From CAYVJW01 sp964451885 (GTDB lineage Bacteria > Patescibacteriota > Gracilibacteria > UBA4473), in the NCBI GenBank assembly GCA_964451885.1, contig CAYVJW010000118.1, forward strand, positions 1 through 5,270: a DNA stretch of 5,270 nt, written 5' to 3'. The notes beneath the pieces were generated by a model, which was not told the DNA's origin, searched no databases, and worked only from the letters and a program-made list of their open reading frames with translations. Positions 1-5,159 of the stretch are shown here, piece by piece. The translations under genes and the position numbers were made by a program. Position 1 is the first letter of the stretch. Every line of letters starts with the position of its first letter.

Positions 1-117
1 CAGGCCTGGTTTTCTTGTGACTCATGACGTACTTATCGTTTTTCGGTTAATATCTGGATAATGTGCTTTGTTGCTACCCTAATGAAAACCCAAATAAGGA
101 GAATGAATAAAAAAGCC

Positions 118-585
118 ATGAAAATCATATACCGAAAAGCCCAAAAAACAGATATCCCACAATTGGCCAAAATGAGATGGGATTTTCAATTAGTAGGACG
201 AGAATCCTGCAAAGATACTGAAAAAGAATTTGATAAATCGTGTGAAGAATTTTTCGAAGAGCAATTTGATTCAGGAAGTTGGGTACATTTTTTGGCGGAA
301 GTGAATAACGAAATTATTGCCCATGTTTCATTGCAAATCATAAAAAATATTCCAGTGCCGGGAACACTAAAAAATTACTGGGGCTATCTAACAAATGCTT
401 ATACCAAAAAAGAATTCCGCAAAAAAGGTATTGGAACAAACTTAGTGAAACAATCTTTAGAATGGGCAGATGCTAATGATCTGAAAAAAATTGTCCTTTG
501 GCCAAGAGAAGCCAGTATAAACATCTATAAGGATCTGAGATTTTCTCAAAAATCGGAAATAATGGAGCGCAAAGCCCCTGCTTAA
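118..585 (+). CDS. GNAT family N-acetyltransferase
   Basis: This 155-residue protein has the size and layout of a single-domain GCN5-related N-acetyltransferase, which moves an acetyl group from acetyl-CoA to an amine in the cytoplasm; the substrate cannot be told. The N-terminal strand and first helix (MKIIYRKAQKTDIPQLAKMR) are typical. The acetyl-CoA pyrophosphate-binding motif A is clear: a strand (YLTNAYTKKEFR) followed by R101-K-K-G104-I-G106-T and a helix (NLVKQSLEWA). A later strand (KKIVLWP) and helix (SINIYKDLRF) match motif B. I chose the ATG at 118 because the domain starts there. The frame is open from ATG 61 with further ATGs at 82 and 103. An AAGGAG at 96-101 is too close to 103 (1 nt) and rather far from 118 (16 nt), so the start is uncertain. 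A weak -10-like GATAAT at 57-62 would exclude the start at 61. The next gene follows after 25 nt. Confidence 0.88.
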   Translation: MKIIYRKAQKTDIPQLAKMRWDFQLVGRESCKDTEKEFDKSCEEFFEEQFDSGSWVHFLAEVNNEIIAHVSLQIIKNIPVPGTLKNYWGYLTNAYTKKEFRKKGIGTNLVKQSLEWADANDLKKIVLWPREASINIYKDLRFSQKSEIMERKAPA

Positions 586-610
586 CTGACCTTTTCACCT
601 ACTCAATATT

Positions 611-892
611 ATGAATAAAAAAGAAGCCAAAGAATTATTATCTAAAGAAATAAAAACTTTGAAAAATAAGAAATATACAGAGCTTGTAAAAATTGTTGAT
701 GAAGTAGAAACAAAAGAACTTCTCGGAAAATCTGATCAAAAATACCAAATAGAAATACAAGTTTTTTGGGATGATGCAAAGGAAGGAAACTTGAGAGTTA
801 CTGTTTCTATTGATGATCGAGGCTGGAGATCGTTTGTTCCCTTAACTGACGATTTCATTATTGGCCCGGATGGAACATTCATCGGAGAGTAA
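611..892 (+). CDS. Small conserved-looking protein of unknown function (93 aa)
   Basis: I do not recognise a named family, although the composition and periodicity look like a real folded protein. The first ~35 residues form a charged amphipathic helix (NKKEAKELLSKEIKTLKNKK). The second half is beta-rich: a strand YQIEIQVFW, a turn DDAKEGN, a strand LRVTVSIDD, then GWRSFVPLTDDFIIGPDG and a terminal FIGE. The Trp/Asp-rich strands and the conserved-looking GWR..VPL..DFI..PDG..IGE run recall short hypothetical proteins in varied bacteria, but this is a remembered resemblance, not a search result. There is no signal peptide or membrane segment, so it is probably cytoplasmic. No Shine-Dalgarno site is visible before ATG 611. 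The 25-nt gap to the acetyltransferase suggests one transcript. No terminator is obvious after the stop. Confidence 0.75.
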   Translation: MNKKEAKELLSKEIKTLKNKKYTELVKIVDEVETKELLGKSDQKYQIEIQVFWDDAKEGNLRVTVSIDDRGWRSFVPLTDDFIIGPDGTFIGE

Positions 893-912
893 ATCCTTGG
901 GGTGATAATCAA

Positions 913-941
913 TTGGCTCCCCTCTTCCTAAGCCTTATAAT
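913..941 (+). promoter_or_regulatory. Sigma70-type promoter for the chimeric ORF
   Basis: The -35 element TTGGCT (913-918, 4 of 6 matches to TTGACA) is separated by exactly 17 bp from a perfect -10 element TATAAT (936-941). The predicted start of transcription is near 948, giving a leader of about 38 nt before ATG 986. A short inverted repeat, TGCGT (947-951) with ACGCA (959-963), lies at the very start of that leader. The position in a 93-bp gap directly before the ORF supports a functional promoter. Confidence 0.55.
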
Positions 942-985
942 CGTACTGCGTTCCAAAAACGCATTACTTCTTTACCATTTCGGAA

Positions 986-2980
986 ATGTCCGATACTACA
1001 GACGGAACATCCGTAGTCCAGAGCGACGACCAGTTTCTGCAGGAAATGCAGCAAGAAGGCTCCTCCTCTGCCCTCACCGAAAAACCCTCTCACACATCCG
1101 ACACCCAAGAGCCTCATGATGATGTTTCTCAGGAAAGCTCCGATACAAAATCCGAGCCAGAATCAGAAGAAAAAGTTTCTGAATTCGACGAGAACCATGA
1201 TCCTGACGCTACGCTGAAGGAAGATTCCGACGAAGATAACAAGTCTTCAGAATCTTCCCCACCTGAGTCTCCGCAATACCAGAAAGACGCAGAGAACCTC
1301 GCAAAGAAGTGGGACAGTTTGGATGATTCGGAGCAGGCTAAACGCATAGCCAATCTCTATCATACCCGTCCCAGGGTTCTGGAAGCTTTCGCTCGTGAAC
1401 TAGGAACTACGATTGATACATTGCTTGATCAATACGGCACGGAAAAAACAGAAAAAACTGAACCTCCCTTTGATATTCAATCTTTAAAAGATGAACTCAG
1501 AGAAGAACTGAGAGCAGAAATGCAAGAGGAGTTTCGTCCGGCCCTGCAACAGGCAGAACGGGAAAGACTCACCTCAGAAATCTCAAAATGGGGGCAGCAT
1601 AACAAACTTTCTCAAGACCAGATTGATCAGCTCAATCACCCGGAAAGCGATCTCCGGAAATCCGTGGAAAAAATCAAATTCCACCCGGAAACCGGCGAAA
1701 AGCTATCGGTGCTCGGAAGAATGCGATTGGCGATTTCCAATTCGGAAAGTCTGCAAAATATGCTGATCGAACGAGGCGCGATAAAGAGAGCCAAAGGAAT
1801 CATTAAAGCGATAAACACTCAGGTGAAAGGCGGTGGTGGTTCACGCAGTGCCAGCGACTTACTGGATTCCAGCGATGATACGGAATTTATCTCCGGACTC
1901 AGAGCGAAAGGAAACGAAAAAGTTGTCACGCACTTGTATGCGGTTTTTACGAATCCCTTTTTTCATGGGGAATATGAATGGAATGGAACGTGGAATGATG
2001 GAGGTCAAGACCCTATGATTACTCCCGAAGACTTTGATAAAGCCCAATTTATCTTGGGAAGAAAAGGAAAACCCCGCAACCGAAAACACGAACACGCTTT
2101 CACCGGAATTGTTCGTTGTGGAGAATGCGGCTGCATGATTACCGCTGAACCACCGAAGTTTAAAAGAAGCCCAAAAAACGGAGATATTCGGGTATATAAC
2201 TACCTGCGATGTACCAAAAGCAATAAGCAACAAAAGTGCTCTCAAAAATACGTCAGAGTAGAGGAAATTGAAGCCCAAATTAACGAAATTTTAAACGCTA
2301 TTGAAATACCGGAGGAATTTACCAAGTGGGCGTTTAAACAGCTAAGAAAGGAAAATAAGCAGGAAACAAGCTCCTTTGCCGCTCGCCGGTCAGAAATACG
2401 GAAAAAATATGATGAAAATGAAGTGATGATTGATAGTCTGGTCGACAAACTGGTTCGAAATGTCATCAATGATGAAGTTTATCAGACAAGTTTGAAAAGA
2501 TATGAAGAGCGAAGAAGGCAGCTGAAAAAAGAATTAAATAAGTACGAACGCTCGAGAGATGACTGGCTAGAAAAATTGGAAGAGGATTTTAATTTTGCTT
2601 CCACGGCTCGCAAAAGATTCGCGGAAGGCGACGTAAATATCAAAAGAGAGATATTTTCCAGATTAGGTTCGAACTTTTTACTCGAAAACGGGGAAGTCGC
2701 TCTAGAACTAAAGAAAATCTACTTCGCCATCAAGAAAGGGAAGGAAAAAACACACCCCCTAATTTCCAAAATCGAACCTTTGAAAAATGGCTTAAATAAG
2801 CCGAAAAACAGCGATTTAAATCGCTGGATTCCAGTCTGGAGCACCTTAATGTCAGATGGTCGAACCTTGCATCAAATAGTAAAACGGCTTCATTCTTCCC
2901 TGTATTCCCATTCAAAGACGAGATTTAAAGAGAAGAGCACTGGACAGGAGGTAGCTAAAGCATTAGGTTCAAAGGCGTGA
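986..2980 (+). CDS. Chimeric ORF: phage scaffolding-like N-terminus fused to C-terminal large serine recombinase
   Basis: The 664-residue frame joins two unrelated modules. Residues 1-110 are acidic and Ser/Asp/Glu-rich, apparently disordered. Residues ~155-205 form a charged helix (LKDELREELRAEMQEEFRPA). Residues ~205-308 contain conserved-looking LSQDQIDQLNHPESDL and TGEKLSVLGRMRLAISNSE, ending in a Gly/Ser-rich GGGGSRSASDLLDSSDDTEF. This is the pattern of a tailed-phage head scaffolding protein, which in phages normally sits just before the major capsid gene; none is here. From about residue 313 the sequence is a large serine recombinase: NPFFHGEYEWNGTW (from N323), PMITPEDFDKAQFILGRKGK, a zinc ribbon with C378, C381, C409 and C418, then a long coiled coil. 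The Ser-containing resolvase domain is absent, so strand exchange is not expected. G+C content appears lower after the junction. No good Shine-Dalgarno site precedes ATG 986. The fusion may be a deletion scar or an assembly chimera. Confidence 0.75.
   Translation: MSDTTDGTSVVQSDDQFLQEMQQEGSSSALTEKPSHTSDTQEPHDDVSQESSDTKSEPESEEKVSEFDENHDPDATLKEDSDEDNKSSESSPPESPQYQKDAENLAKKWDSLDDSEQAKRIANLYHTRPRVLEAFARELGTTIDTLLDQYGTEKTEKTEPPFDIQSLKDELREELRAEMQEEFRPALQQAERERLTSEISKWGQHNKLSQDQIDQLNHPESDLRKSVEKIKFHPETGEKLSVLGRMRLAISNSESLQNMLIERGAIKRAKGIIKAINTQVKGGGGSRSASDLLDSSDDTEFISGLRAKGNEKVVTHLYAVFTNPFFHGEYEWNGTWNDGGQDPMITPEDFDKAQFILGRKGKPRNRKHEHAFTGIVRCGECGCMITAEPPKFKRSPKNGDIRVYNYLRCTKSNKQQKCSQKYVRVEEIEAQINEILNAIEIPEEFTKWAFKQLRKENKQETSSFAARRSEIRKKYDENEVMIDSLVDKLVRNVINDEVYQTSLKRYEERRRQLKKELNKYERSRDDWLEKLEEDFNFASTARKRFAEGDVNIKREIFSRLGSNFLLENGEVALELKKIYFAIKKGKEKTHPLISKIEPLKNGLNKPKNSDLNRWIPVWSTLMSDGRTLHQIVKRLHSSLYSHSKTRFKEKSTGQEVAKALGSKA
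1922..2980 (+). pseudogene. Truncated large serine recombinase (C-terminal part only)
   Basis: This is the recombinase-derived half of the chimeric ORF, given separately because it lacks about the first third of a normal protein. Large serine recombinases have an N-terminal catalytic resolvase domain, a recombinase domain, a zinc ribbon that reads the attachment site and a coiled coil that controls synapsis. Present here are the end of the recombinase domain (NPFFHGEYEW to HAFTGIVRCGEC), the Cys4 zinc ribbon and the coiled coil at about residues 425-545, followed by IKREIFSRLGSNFLLENG, which is typical near the end of the family. The catalytic serine domain and the start of the recombinase domain are missing. 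The left limit is approximate; the real junction is somewhere in 1905-1935. The last ~55 residues (from NSDLNRW) are not conserved family sequence and may be target or attachment-site DNA read through. Confidence 0.7.
2809..2826. repeat. Perfect 18-bp palindrome in the recombinase tail
   Basis: CAGCGATTTAAATCGCTG is its own reverse complement over all 18 bases. It is followed directly by two overlapping smaller inverted repeats, CTGGA-T-TCCAG (2824-2834) and TCCAG-T-CTGGA (2830-2840). The cluster lies where the recognisable recombinase sequence ends. It could be a dimeric protein-binding site or part of a former attachment site; neither can be shown from the sequence alone. Confidence 0.5.
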
Positions 2981-3006
2981 ACAATTTTTAATGGAAAGAA
3001 ATAGAA

Positions 3007-3405
3007 ATGAAAAAATTCGATCAATGGAATTCGGTAAAAAAGAAGGTAGAAGACACTCCGCATTCTTATTTTCACGAAAGAGAAGTTTTTTATGCCCGAG
3101 TGGGAGAAAATGTTGGGTTTGAACAATGCGGCAAAGGAACAGATTTCGAACGGCCGATATTAGTGTTTAAAAAATTCAATGGCTTTGTTTTTTGGGGCAT
3201 TCCTCTTTCTACCACGAAAAAAAGAGGGCCGCATTATCATGCTTTTAAGTTTATAGAAAACAAGGTAAGTGTGGCGATGATTTCCCAATTAAAACTTATT
3301 GATGCCAAACGTCTGGATCGAAAAATTGGAAAAATATCAAGAAAGGATTTTCGGGTCATAAAAAAAATTATCAGCGAATTTGTGGATTCGACTGATAATT
3401 CTTAA
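3007..3405 (+). CDS. PemK/MazF-like toxin (type II toxin-antitoxin family endoribonuclease)
   Basis: This 132-residue protein resembles the PemK/MazF family, small beta-barrel endoribonucleases that cut mRNA to stop growth. The typical pattern is visible: an N-terminal helix (FDQWNSVKKKVE), REVFYARVGENVGFEQCGKG in place of the usual first strand and loop, the family-like FERPILVFKKF (about residues 49-59), then VFWGIPLSTTKKRG, and the late strand VSVAMISQLKLIDAKRL with a C-terminal helix. The Arg of ERP and the S/T of the IPLST strand correspond to family active-site regions. A weak GGAAAG (2993-2998) precedes ATG 3007 by 8 nt. The gene follows the recombinase by 26 nt, so it may be co-transcribed; recombinase plus toxin is a common mobile-element pairing. 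No antitoxin ORF lies on either side. Its last codons contain a bidirectional terminator and overlap a predicted minus-strand small RNA. Confidence 0.82.
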   Translation: MKKFDQWNSVKKKVEDTPHSYFHEREVFYARVGENVGFEQCGKGTDFERPILVFKKFNGFVFWGIPLSTTKKRGPHYHAFKFIENKVSVAMISQLKLIDAKRLDRKIGKISRKDFRVIKKIISEFVDSTDNS

Positions 3406-3412
3406 TTTTTTT
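3358..3412. terminator. Bidirectional intrinsic terminator
   Basis: AATTATCAG (3366-3374) pairs perfectly with CTGATAATT (3392-3400). The inner bases CGAA (3375-3378) pair with TTCG (3387-3390) across one bulged A, giving a 13-bp stem and an 8-nt loop. On the plus strand the stem is followed by cttaa and seven Ts (3406-3412), ending the toxin transcript. On the minus strand it is followed at once by a U-tract (complement of the A-run 3360-3367), ending the predicted small RNA. The left arm lies inside the toxin coding region and the toxin stop codon is at 3403-3405. Confidence 0.75.
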
Positions 3413-3454
3413 CAGAAGGTCTTTCGACCTTCCGTGGTCCCGAAGGACATTTGT
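3360..3454 (-). ncRNA. Predicted structured small RNA convergent with the toxin gene
   Basis: A complete transcription unit can be read on the minus strand. A near-consensus promoter predicts initiation near 3454. Hairpin 1 is GUCC-UUCG-GGAC (3448-3437). Hairpin 2 is GAAGGUC-GAAA-GACCUUC (3432-3415). An A-rich linker then leads to the intrinsic terminator stem (3400-3366) and its U-tract. The length would be about 95 nt. Both loops are exceptionally stable tetraloops (UUCG, GAAA) only when read on the minus strand; the plus strand gives CGAA and TTTC, which argues that the minus strand is the functional RNA. Its 3' part is antisense to the last ~40 nt of the toxin ORF. It could be an RNA regulator of the toxin, an independent small RNA, or a mobile-element sequence. 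A 12-codon frame (ATG at 3450-3448, stop before the linker) is present and probably incidental. No known family is recognised. Confidence 0.55.
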
Positions 3455-3460
3455 AAATAC

Positions 3461-3489
3461 ATTATAAGGCTTTATGTTTATTTCGTCAA
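3461..3489 (-). promoter_or_regulatory. Near-consensus sigma70 promoter on the minus strand
   Basis: Read on the minus strand, TTGACG (3489-3484, 5 of 6 matches to TTGACA) is separated by exactly 17 bp from a perfect TATAAT (3466-3461). This is the best promoter in the window. It points away from the gene starting at 3499, into the two-hairpin region, and no protein-coding gene lies downstream of it on that strand before the terminator. Confidence 0.7.
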
Positions 3490-3498
3490 AATTTTCTT

Positions 3499-4140
3499 AT
3501 GGTAAATGAAATTATACTAAACGATAAAGTTTATCACATCGGCGAAAACAACCTTCCTTGTCTAATTACTTATGGAGAAAAAGCTGGCGGCTCTCATTTA
3601 TCTGTAACTATGGTTGCTGATTTGTTTTTACGTGGGACAAAAATCCTGTTCCTTACCGCCTATCCAATGGCAAAAGATAATTTTTTTCAGCAAATTAAAG
3701 GAGCAAAATCGAAAATTGCTTATATCACTGATGAAGCTCAGCTTAATACCGGTGCACAGGCAATTATTCTTGAAAGCGGAAATGAGCAACTGTATTTTAA
3801 GGCAGTTGAAAAACTGGACGATCTCAACGAACGCGTTGTGCTAATAAAAAACATGGAAGTTTTCAGCGATGCAGTTTTTGATTCTTGTTTGAAATTGCAA
3901 AAAATTATCCTTTCTGGAGATATTGATAAATGTTCTGCCAAAAAACAAATCAGCGAAAAACAATTTAAAACGACTGTTATTTTTACAAAACCAAAAATAA
4001 AATTACTATTTGAGCCGCCAACCCTGAAAAAATACACTGGCTATCTTTGGAGTGACGACACGGAAGGCCTTGTATACTCCTCCGCCTTAAAAATTATGTG
4101 TATAATGCTCCTTAGCTTTTGTTCAGCCTTCATTCTATGA
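3499..4140 (+). CDS. Degenerate P-loop-like protein with a C-terminus altered by MITE insertion
   Basis: I cannot name this family. Residues 21-66 read like the start of a RecA-type fold: a strand (CLITYG), a glycine-rich loop G26-EKAG-G31-S-H, a helix (VTMVADLFLRG) and a strand (TKILFLTAYP). In a working Walker A motif (GxxxxGK[ST]) the GK[S/T] lysine is essential; here S32-H33 stand in that place, so nucleotide hydrolysis is doubtful. AQAIILESG (~87-94) resembles a Walker B strand, and RVVLIKNMEVF and KIILSGDID look like later strands. The last 21 residues (YSSALKIMC onward) are read from the inserted element. Without it and one TA the frame runs ...EGLV-TVKMERF-stop at 4224-4226, a protein of about 199 residues. 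There is no Shine-Dalgarno site. A weak plus-strand promoter (TTGTAA 3451-3456, TATGTT 3473-3478, 16-bp spacer) would divide this gene from the minus-strand RNA. Confidence 0.7.
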   Translation: MVNEIILNDKVYHIGENNLPCLITYGEKAGGSHLSVTMVADLFLRGTKILFLTAYPMAKDNFFQQIKGAKSKIAYITDEAQLNTGAQAIILESGNEQLYFKAVEKLDDLNERVVLIKNMEVFSDAVFDSCLKLQKIILSGDIDKCSAKKQISEKQFKTTVIFTKPKIKLLFEPPTLKKYTGYLWSDDTEGLVYSSALKIMCIMLLSFCSAFIL

Positions 4141-4202
4141 TTCATTGGAAACAGGCTATGGAGCATTATACAAAATCTGAAATTTAAAAGCGGCGGAGTA
4201 TA
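4073..4202. mobile_element. Fold-back MITE (~126 bp) at a TA target
   Basis: The element starts TATACTCC (4073-4080) and ends with the exact inverse GGAGTATA (4195-4202). The outer TA on each side (4073-4074 and 4201-4202) is best read as a TA target duplication, the hallmark of the IS630/Tc1-mariner superfamily. TCCGCC (4081-4086) pairs with GGCGGA (4192-4197), the left arm carrying an extra TCC. A perfect 13-bp inner repeat TGTATAATGCTCC (4099-4111) matches GGAGCATTATACA (4160-4172), and similarity continues inward, so the whole element can fold into one imperfect hairpin. It has no transposase and would need one in trans. The insertion replaces the native end of the upstream ORF, which is restored in silico when element and one TA are removed. 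Confidence 0.75.
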
Positions 4203-4263
4203 ACTGTAAAAATGGAAAGATTTTAACCAATATATTTTAAATTTATTTTTTAATCATATTATT

Positions 4264-4581
4264 ATGAAAACTTGTATTGCATGCGGTATGCCAATGAACT
4301 TGGAAGAGGATTTTGGAAATGAAGATCAATCTTGCGAAAGCTGTATCAATTGTACTAATCCGGATGGAACGGTTAGAAGTTGTGAAGAAATTTTTGAAGG
4401 AGGGGTAGATTTTTTTATGAACGAGATAGTCGGAACAAGTCAAGAATTAGCGGAAAAATTGACCAGAAAAAATATGAAACAACTTTCCTATTGGAATGAT
4501 AATGATTGCGAATGTCTAAAAGGGGAAGAAGCTACAGATGAAGAATTTCAAAAAGCATTAGAAAATTTTGAAAGCAATTAG
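4264..4581 (+). CDS. Putative zinc-ribbon protein (105 aa)
   Basis: The N-terminus MKTCIACGMPM is characteristic of the 'putative zinc ribbon domain' family (Pfam zinc_ribbon_2 type). C4 and C7 form the first knuckle with the typical GMPM after it. A second pair C27-x2-C30 follows in ESCINCTNPDGTVRSCEE, with the usual PDG turn; C24 and C40 are extra. The C-terminal ~60 residues are acidic and helical (TSQELAEKLTRKNMKQLSYW, then EEATDEEFQKALENFESN). Such proteins are cytoplasmic and of unknown role; family members occur alone or appended to regulators. No Shine-Dalgarno site is visible in the AT-rich sequence before ATG 4264, and no convincing promoter. The gene starts about 60 bp after the MITE, so its upstream region may have been changed by that insertion. 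Confidence 0.82.
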   Translation: MKTCIACGMPMNLEEDFGNEDQSCESCINCTNPDGTVRSCEEIFEGGVDFFMNEIVGTSQELAEKLTRKNMKQLSYWNDNDCECLKGEEATDEEFQKALENFESN

Positions 4582-4680
4582 AATTTTATTTCTAGCCACT
4601 ATCGTTCAATACAGTCTTTGCAATATGTCGAAATATGTAGTAGTGAGTATTTCTAATCGGCCGTTTTCGGAGATGATGAA

Positions 4681-4709
4681 TTGATTTCTTGGAAAAATCC
4701 CCATAGACT
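4681..4709 (+). promoter_or_regulatory. Possible promoter giving a near-leaderless transcript
   Basis: TTGATT (4681-4686, 4 of 6 matches) and TAGACT (4704-4709, 4 of 6) are 17 bp apart. The predicted start of transcription is near 4716, only about 2 nt before ATG 4718. This would explain the absence of a Shine-Dalgarno site. The match is weak and could be chance. Confidence 0.25.
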
Positions 4710-4717
4710 TTTTTTCG

Positions 4718-5086
4718 ATGAAAGACAGCAAACACCAGAAAATTATACTGACGGCTTACAAAATTATCCATACATTTCCGAAAGCGAAGAACGATCAACC
4801 ATTTTTGACATTGCAAAACGGACGAAAGCTCTTTTTTAACCGGTTCATAAAAAAGTACGGATTAGATGGAAGTATTACTGTCTACAACGAAAAAGATATT
4901 AGTCGGCGAATACGCTTGGTGGAATTTTTTGATTATTTCGCTAATGCTCATCCTGTTACACGCACCATAAACGTAAAACAGCAACGACGCCACATCATAG
5001 AGAGTCACTTTCATCGAATGGTTATCATTGAGAAAAGGGTTGGCATAGCAAACAAGCTGGAACTTCTGAGTTTTTACCCTCTATAA
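4718..5086 (+). CDS. Hypothetical protein, possibly a phage-associated RNase-like (BECR-fold) toxin
   Basis: The 122-residue protein has no family I can assign firmly. The second half has a pattern seen in small BECR-fold nucleases (Barnase-EndoU-ColicinE5/D-RelE) carried by phages and mobile elements: RRIRLVEFFDYFANAHPVTR, a basic segment (KQQRRHIIESHFH), then two beta strands HRMVIIEKRV and KLELLSFYPL closing the protein. Conserved-looking His (92, 97, 99), Arg (90, 91, 100) and the terminal SFYPL would be the candidate active-site region. The N-terminal half (ILTAYKIIHTF, then FLTLQNGRKLFFNRFIKKYG) is basic. The frame is open from 4685 but ATG 4718 is the first Met. The gene is alone in its direction, with 136 bp before it and a structured region immediately after its stop. 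The toxin assignment is an inference from pattern alone; it may be an unrelated small protein. Confidence 0.6.
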   Translation: MKDSKHQKIILTAYKIIHTFPKAKNDQPFLTLQNGRKLFFNRFIKKYGLDGSITVYNEKDISRRIRLVEFFDYFANAHPVTRTINVKQQRRHIIESHFHRMVIIEKRVGIANKLELLSFYPL

Positions 5087-5153
5087 AAGAATCTCCCCTG
5101 TACAGAATCTTGCATCTGCATTGGACGGGGAGTTCTTACAGGTTCCGAGGAAC
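5085..5153 (-). ncRNA. Second predicted structured small RNA, convergent with the preceding gene
   Basis: On the minus strand, transcription from the promoter just upstream would begin near 5153, exactly at a small hairpin GUUCC-UC-GGAAC (5153-5142). A larger structure follows: AAGAACUCCCC (5137-5127) pairs with GGGGAG-A-UUCUU (5098-5087) with one bulged A. Inside it, UGCAGA (5120-5115) pairs with UCUGUA (5106-5101) around an 8-nt loop. The outer stem ends in UUCUUUU, a terminator-like tail. An alternative perfect pairing CCUGUA (5142-5137) with UACAGG (5102-5097) overlaps both hairpins, so two folds compete. The length would be about 70 nt. It may instead act only as a terminator for the plus-strand gene, or be part of a dispersed repeat. 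Confidence 0.4.
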
Positions 5154-5159
5154 GTCTTT

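Noticed and set aside
2..61. A 5'-open frame ending in TAA at 59-61 that could be the tail of an upstream gene, with ATG 61 overlapping its stop.
   Set aside because: Twenty open codons are common by chance in three frames and the sequence shows no recognisable domain.
1859..2278. A long open frame on the minus strand (139 codons).
   Set aside because: It lies wholly opposite the recombinase zinc-ribbon region, whose conserved cysteines show that the plus strand is the coding one.
1862..2834. The 11-mer CTGGATTCCAG occurs at 1862-1872 and again at 2824-2834, flanking the recombinase fragment like attachment-site repeats.
   Set aside because: Several 11-bp matches are expected by chance in 5 kb, the two copies are in different reading frames, and the flanking bases do not match.
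2852..2866. GGTCGAACC in the recombinase tail looks like part of a tRNA T-arm.
   Set aside because: No acceptor stem, anticodon arm or D-arm can be built around it.
3415..3432. The hairpin GAAGGTC/GACCTTC read as a plus-strand terminator of the toxin gene.
   Set aside because: No T-run follows it on the plus strand, and the hairpin at 3366-3400 followed by seven Ts already serves.
3412..3450. A 12-codon minus-strand frame starting at 3450 within the predicted small RNA.
   Set aside because: No ribosome-binding site, almost leaderless, and its bases are fully explained by the two hairpins; kept only as a note.
4630..4653. The inverted repeat GAAATA...TATTTC between the zinc-ribbon gene and the last gene.
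   Set aside because: A 6-bp AT-rich stem with a 12-nt loop and no T-run is expected by chance.
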